From the NCBI GenBank assembly GCA_015065085.1, contig SVQW01000001.1, forward strand, positions 292,258-356,257: 64,000 nt of DNA. Reading direction: 5' to 3'. The translations under genes were made by a program, and so were the position numbers. Below the pieces are notes generated by a model, which saw nothing but the letters and a program-made list of their open reading frames with translations, had not been told where the DNA came from and did not search any database. The stretch comes from Oscillospiraceae bacterium. GTDB lineage: Bacteria; Bacillota; Clostridia; Oscillospirales; SIG627. This document shows, piece after piece, positions 59,821 through 64,000 of the stretch (positions are counted from its first letter, which is position 1; each line of letters starts with the position of its first letter).

Positions 59821-60933
59821 ATGGCAAGTGTATCTTTAAAACACATTTTTAAGAAATATCCGGGCGGTGTTACCGCTGTTAGCGATTTCTGCCTGGAAAT
59901 AAAAGACAAGGAGTTTATCATTCTCGTAGGACCTTCCGGTTGCGGTAAATCCACCACTCTTCGTATGATTGCCGGCTTGGAAGAAATTACTGAGGGTGAA
60001 CTGTTCATCGGCGACCGCCTGGTAAACGATGTAGCTCCTAAGGATAGAGACATAGCGATGGTGTTCCAGAACTACGCTCTGTATCCCCATATGACCGTTT
60101 TCGAGAACATGGCGTTCGGTCTTAAACTCCGCAAGACCCCCAAGGAAGAAATCAAGAGAAGAGTAGAAGAAGCTGCTCGTATCCTTGACATTGCTCATCT
60201 GCTTGACAGACGTCCTAAGGCTCTGTCCGGTGGTCAGAGACAGCGTGTTGCACTGGGACGTGCCATCGTTCGTGAACCGAAGGTGTTCCTTCTTGACGAG
60301 CCTCTTTCCAACCTCGATGCTAAACTCCGTGCTCAGATGAGAACAGAGCTCACTAAGCTCCACAAGCGTCTGGGAACTACTTTCATCTACGTTACTCACG
60401 ACCAGGTCGAGGCTATGACTATGGCTTCCAGAATCGTTGTTATGAAAGATGGTCTCATTCAGCAGGTTGATTCTCCTCAAAATCTGTATGACAACCCTGT
60501 TAATATCTTCGTTGCCGGCTTTATCGGTACACCTCAGATGAACTTTATAAATTCCACTCTTATCAAGAAGGGTGAAGATTACTTTGTTAAGTTCGGTGAA
60601 ATCGAGCTTAAGCTTCCTGCCGAAAAATCAGCTTGCCCCGAGCTTGCTGACTATGTCGGAAAGGAAATCATCATGGGCGTTCGTCCCGAGTGTATCCACG
60701 ACGAGCCTATGTATCTTTCCTCTCTCTCTGAATGGGTTATCGATGCTAATGTTGAAATCACCGAGCTTATGGGTGCTGAAATTCACCTTTACTTGGTTGC
60801 TGAAGAACAGAACATTATTGCTCGCGTTTCTTCTCGTTCCAAGGCTAAGTCCGGCGATGTTATTAAGGTTGCATTTGATATGTCCCGTGTTCATATCTTT
60901 GATAAGGACACTGAAAAGTGTGTCGTACACTAA
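59821..60933 (+). CDS. UgpC/MsmK-family ATP-binding subunit of sugar ABC transporters
   Basis: This 370-residue ATPase energises carbohydrate ABC importers. Walker [11 protein letters not shown] (about 38-47), Q-loop [20 protein letters not shown] (about 80-99), signature [15 protein letters not shown] (about 135-149), Walker [16 protein letters not shown] (about 158-172), and switch His in [13 protein letters not shown] are complete. The C-terminal OB-type regulatory domain (about 240-370, including [13 protein letters not shown]) matches MsmK/UgpC. No permease or binding-protein genes are beside it; in Firmicutes one MsmK often serves several transporters. Codons are strongly biased to C-ending forms compared with neighbours, which suggests high expression. 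Confidence 0.94.
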   Translation: MASVSLKHIFKKYPGGVTAVSDFCLEIKDKEFIILVGPSGCGKSTTLRMIAGLEEITEGELFIGDRLVNDVAPKDRDIAMVFQNYALYPHMTVFENMAFGLKLRKTPKEEIKRRVEEAARILDIAHLLDRRPKALSGGQRQRVALGRAIVREPKVFLLDEPLSNLDAKLRAQMRTELTKLHKRLGTTFIYVTHDQVEAMTMASRIVVMKDGLIQQVDSPQNLYDNPVNIFVAGFIGTPQMNFINSTLIKKGEDYFVKFGEIELKLPAEKSACPELADYVGKEIIMGVRPECIHDEPMYLSSLSEWVIDANVEITELMGAEIHLYLVAEEQNIIARVSSRSKAKSGDVIKVAFDMSRVHIFDKDTEKCVVH

Positions 60934-60954
60934 TATTACATATGTGTATTATGA

Positions 60955-60986
60955 AAGACAGCTTCATCACGAAGCTGTCTTTTTTG
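60955..60986 (+). terminator. Intrinsic terminator after the sugar-ABC ATPase gene
   Basis: An 11-bp stem (60955-60965 with 60971-60981), a 5-nt loop and a T-run. Confidence 0.92.
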
Positions 60987-61054
60987 CCCGCTCGAAAATT
61001 AGATGCGTAAAGTTTTATTATGGATTCATTAATAAATTAATAATAATTTTCTGA

Positions 61055-61060
61055 TATAAT
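61055..61060 (+). promoter_or_regulatory. -10 box of the downstream large gene
   Basis: TATAAT lies 29 nt before the start codon, preceded by TG-less AT-rich sequence; no good -35 box was found at 16-18 nt. Confidence 0.45.
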
Positions 61061-61088
61061 CCTTTTATTATAGTTTGGAGGTCTAACA

Positions 61089-64000
61089 ATGATAATCGAT
61101 TTCAGAATTGACTTTGGGTATATGTATCTTTATTCAAGAAGGCATTATCATCCGTTTTACATTTGGGACGGATGCCTCGAATGTGATAACGGCGAAATAC
61201 TTGAAACTTATCAACTGTTTTATCCTATTGTTATATCCGGTCCCGGACAAACTCCAAAGGAAACGAAGCTCTCCTCACCAAATTGGAGACTACGCACTAA
61301 GCGCGGTGTTGCAGCTATGCGATTTGTTGCCGATGTCGGGGAAAACACTGTATTCCACCTTAAAACGGTGAATTTTGACTTCAGTTTCAATGCATCGGAA
61401 ATTATTGAAAACGGCAGAATTGATGTTATGGTGGGTCCTAAGTATCTAAACTGCTCTGTTGTAATTACTAAAACAGATTATCTTTGGTTCAGACCTGAGC
61501 CTGTCTATGGCGAGCAAACATTTGATATTGAAAAACTCGGTGTTCAAGTCCACTATTGGGAACGAATGAAGCTTGCCTGGATTGAACCGGGGCAAAGCAT
61601 CACATGGGATGCAAATGTTATGAGTTCTGGTGCTGACTACTGCGAACAACTGCTTCATCTGGTGGCTATGGCACTTCCTGCTAAGTTTAACCCGGATGCA
61701 CCGGAATTAAAGCCAGGTACTATGATCACAGAAGAATTGGTGAACGGACATATTACTCTTGAATTATGCTGTGACGGGAAAAAGATTATGGATTTTACCC
61801 GTTATTACCGCAATCATGGCGCTTTTTTACAGCTTTTGGAGGATGATTGGAGGCGTTTTAAGGTTAATCCCGGTCGTCATACATTTACTCTTAAAAATCT
61901 CAATGACAATCTGGGAATAGGTATATCAAAGCTTACTTTAAGAAACTGCGAATATACTCACGGACAGCTTTCTATCCCTGAGTGGGCACTTGTCGGTGAG
62001 ACAATTTGGGGTAAGGTTTTTGCGGCAAGTGATGACCGTTTATTGATTTCTTGCGGCAAAAATAAGCTGTTTGTCGATTGCATACAGGGTTGGAATGAAT
62101 TCAAGATTCCGACTGACAATGGTGGAAAGCTAAAGTTTAAATGCCTTAAAAACGTTGCTGCGATCGATGTATACGATATTCCTGAAGAAAAGAACCCTGT
62201 CAAGGTTGGTTACGATATGACCGTTGTGCCACACGACGACAACGGATACATGGATTGGCTTCTGGATTATACCCACAGAACAAGACTTGGTAATTATGTT
62301 GTTTTTCGTGACTTCATGAGAGATAATCCGGTTGTAAAAGAAGGGGAAGAAGAGGAAGGACAAGGTCTTCTTTCTTTCACAAACGACGATGCCAAATACA
62401 AAAACAATAAAAAAGATTTATATCGTAAATGGGGAGCGTTTTGCCGTACCCATGGTATTTACGTGTCTGCCTGTGAAAAATTCATGGACGGAAGTCTTAT
62501 AAATGGTGCTGGGGAAATGTTCAGCGATTGCGGAAAACATGAGTTTCCCGGTAAAGTTTATGCTTTTGATCCTAAGGAACCACATGCATCACAAGACATG
62601 AAAGAAGCAACAGAAAAGTTTATAAGTTTTTTGAAAGCGGATATTGACGAAACTCACACCGTTTCAAACTGTGTTGCATACGGTGATGCTTCTGGGGGTG
62701 TACGACATTCATACATCGCGGGTGTTGATTTTGTGCGCGCCGAAACTATGGTGGGACATACCATGACTTTACTTAGCCAGGTACGCCCTGCTTCGGAAGC
62801 ATTAGGAAATGGCAGATGGGGCGTACATATTGCAATGCAGCACAATCATCAGATATATCACGAGAATCATCTCGGATTATATTTTCTTTCGCTCATGCAA
62901 CCTTGGGTAATGGGGGCAAACACTCTTTATGAAGAAGATTCGTTGTTTGAAATGTGGAAGGAAGAACATCAGACATGGGATGATGCCCTCACAAAAGGCA
63001 AGCGAGATATGTCCCGAAATTTCTTCAAATTTGTTAAAACTCATCCAAGAAACGGAAATTGCGTGAGAAACATAGCTTTTCTCGAGGGAAGATATGCCGC
63101 ACCATTCAACGGATTTATTTGTGATTACGAGCAGGATCCGCATTACAGCGTTTGGGGATTGTTTGGTAACAATGACCCGACCTGGGGCCATGGACAGCCT
63201 GAAAAATGCCGTCAAGTACTTGATGTTCTTATGCCCGGTGCAAGCACGCATCCGTTTCGGCAGAAATTTGATAAACGCCGCTTCTTTTTCTCGGGTACAC
63301 CATACGGTGATTTCGACTGTATTCCGATTGAAGCCGATGCTGACTACTTCAATAATTACAAACTAATTTTGAATCTCGGTTGGAATACTGCCATTCCGGA
63401 AGATGTTGATAAGCTCAAAAAGTTTGTGAATGGTGGCGGTGTATTGCTCACCGGTATTACTCAGTTCAGTAAGCATATAAAACGAGATTTCTTAGCTGAT
63501 ATGAATGATCTTATGCTTATGAACGATGGAGATTTAAGTGAATTCTGCGGTGTCAAAGTGATTGGCAGAGGCGAAGAATATTGTGGTCAATACAATTGCA
63601 AGGAAAAAGAAAAAATGCCTGAACCTGAGCTTTCGGCAATGCCCAGCGACAGCACCGAAGAGGACGGAAAGGCATATATGGCGGATGTAGAACTATGTGG
63701 TGCAGAAATTGTTGCGTGGGATACTTATACTGGCTTGCCTTTACTTGTACGAAATAGTATTGGCAAAGGATATGTGTACACATTTACAATCTGGGCTTTC
63801 CCGGGTCACGAAAAATTCCGTGAGTTTTGCGCTGCATGGGTTGCCAAGCTCTCATCCGAAACGCTGGGCGGGGTCTATGTTGAGGATTTCAGCCGAGAAG
63901 TTTTCTGGACAGTTTGGAAAGATGGCGAAAAAACAAAATTATATATACTCAATACTGATTGGTCGACAAAGGATAATGTTAAATCAGTAAATATTGTTAA
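61089..64000 (+). CDS. Large carbohydrate-active-enzyme-like protein (3' partial)
   Basis: The frame from ATG 61089 (GGAGG 7 nt upstream) is open through the right edge: at least 970 codons with no stop. There is no signal peptide, so it is probably cytoplasmic. The first 380 residues appear to be beta-sandwich domains. The middle (about 380-700) looks like a TIM-barrel-type region, with GYMDWLLDYTHRTRLGNYVVF-like strands, WGAFCRTHGIYVSACE, and a SNCVAYGDASGGVRHSYIAG segment. Near residue 790 the stretch KKFVNGGGVLLTGITQFS resembles the class I glutamine-amidotransferase-like trimerisation domain of family 42-type beta-galactosidases. This suggests a glycoside hydrolase or phosphorylase-like enzyme, though I could not name a family or catalytic residues. 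The sugar-ABC ATPase gene just upstream supports a role in sugar use. Confidence 0.7.
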   Translation, partial: MIIDFRIDFGYMYLYSRRHYHPFYIWDGCLECDNGEILETYQLFYPIVISGPGQTPKETKLSSPNWRLRTKRGVAAMRFVADVGENTVFHLKTVNFDFSFNASEIIENGRIDVMVGPKYLNCSVVITKTDYLWFRPEPVYGEQTFDIEKLGVQVHYWERMKLAWIEPGQSITWDANVMSSGADYCEQLLHLVAMALPAKFNPDAPELKPGTMITEELVNGHITLELCCDGKKIMDFTRYYRNHGAFLQLLEDDWRRFKVNPGRHTFTLKNLNDNLGIGISKLTLRNCEYTHGQLSIPEWALVGETIWGKVFAASDDRLLISCGKNKLFVDCIQGWNEFKIPTDNGGKLKFKCLKNVAAIDVYDIPEEKNPVKVGYDMTVVPHDDNGYMDWLLDYTHRTRLGNYVVFRDFMRDNPVVKEGEEEEGQGLLSFTNDDAKYKNNKKDLYRKWGAFCRTHGIYVSACEKFMDGSLINGAGEMFSDCGKHEFPGKVYAFDPKEPHASQDMKEATEKFISFLKADIDETHTVSNCVAYGDASGGVRHSYIAGVDFVRAETMVGHTMTLLSQVRPASEALGNGRWGVHIAMQHNHQIYHENHLGLYFLSLMQPWVMGANTLYEEDSLFEMWKEEHQTWDDALTKGKRDMSRNFFKFVKTHPRNGNCVRNIAFLEGRYAAPFNGFICDYEQDPHYSVWGLFGNNDPTWGHGQPEKCRQVLDVLMPGASTHPFRQKFDKRRFFFSGTPYGDFDCIPIEADADYFNNYKLILNLGWNTAIPEDVDKLKKFVNGGGVLLTGITQFSKHIKRDFLADMNDLMLMNDGDLSEFCGVKVIGRGEEYCGQYNCKEKEKMPEPELSAMPSDSTEEDGKAYMADVELCGAEIVAWDTYTGLPLLVRNSIGKGYVYTFTIWAFPGHEKFREFCAAWVAKLSSETLGGVYVEDFSREVFWTVWKDGEKTKLYILNTDWSTKDNVKSVNIV

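Noticed and set aside
1-64000. CRISPR arrays, insertion sequences, tRNA genes and toxin-antitoxin pairs
   Set aside because: Reading both strands showed no regular direct repeats, no transposase and no cloverleaf sequence that I could support.

Overview
The window is a chromosomal segment of a moderately AT-rich, spore-forming Gram-positive anaerobe of the class Clostridia, most likely an uncultured gut or rumen Oscillospirales/Christensenellales-type lineage. Grounds: AGGAGG-type ribosome binding sites, vegetative promoters of the TTGACA-N17-TATAAT type, S-layer-homology domains, a CwlD-type amidase, a YlmC/YmxH sporulation protein, an indolepyruvate:ferredoxin oxidoreductase, an ECF transporter core and an RNase P RNA with Firmicutes-like gene neighbours. 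This is inferred from gene content; no 16S rRNA gene is present. No plasmid, phage, insertion sequence or CRISPR signature was seen. Coding density is very high: no stretch above 300 bases lacks a gene once the RNase P RNA is counted.

Layout. 1-3.4 kb: a large SLH/glycosidase-like surface protein (5' end outside the window) and a lipoprotein. 3.4-10.6 kb: amino acid and tRNA charging genes (serC-serA; hom; pheS-pheT). 10.6-15.6 kb: a Gfo/Idh/MocA oxidoreductase, a DUF4430 lipoprotein and a 1023-residue GHL10-amidase fusion. 15.6-18.4 kb: nadB-nadC, then rpmB on the minus strand. 18.5-23.6 kb (minus): a paaK-iorA-iorB-ACT-RluD operon for aryl-acid/aryl-pyruvate metabolism. 23.6-31.2 kb: DUF6873, a 54-residue protein, radA, a CwlD-like amidase, a membrane protein, a Xer-type recombinase, two AI-2E-family permeases and ymxH.

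31.2-48.8 kb is the most striking part: rnpB followed on the minus strand by 17 closely packed genes (ruvC, ruvA, ruvB, a methyltransferase, ecfA1, ecfA2, ecfT, truA, DUF5711, cvpA, pgsA, clpE, a P-type-ATPase-like protein, DUF1858, trmK, nif3, rqcH). The largest gap is 68 nt, and it holds an internal promoter. Inside this run lies an intact 855-residue membrane protein that keeps the P-type ATPase architecture but has lost every catalytic signature motif. It overlaps clpE by 4 nt. I regard this apparent pseudo-pump as the best candidate for an undescribed system in the window.

48.9-64 kb: murD diverges from rnpB through back-to-back consensus promoters and leads a plus-strand operon with three tandem M42 aminopeptidases, a YnbB-like PLP enzyme and an amidohydrolase. 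Then come an S1-domain protein (minus), a Cys-rich protein with a possible sigma-K-like promoter, tex, an orphan UgpC/MsmK-type sugar-ABC ATPase, and a large carbohydrate-active-enzyme-like protein that runs off the 3' end. Together with the first gene this points to a polysaccharide-using lifestyle.
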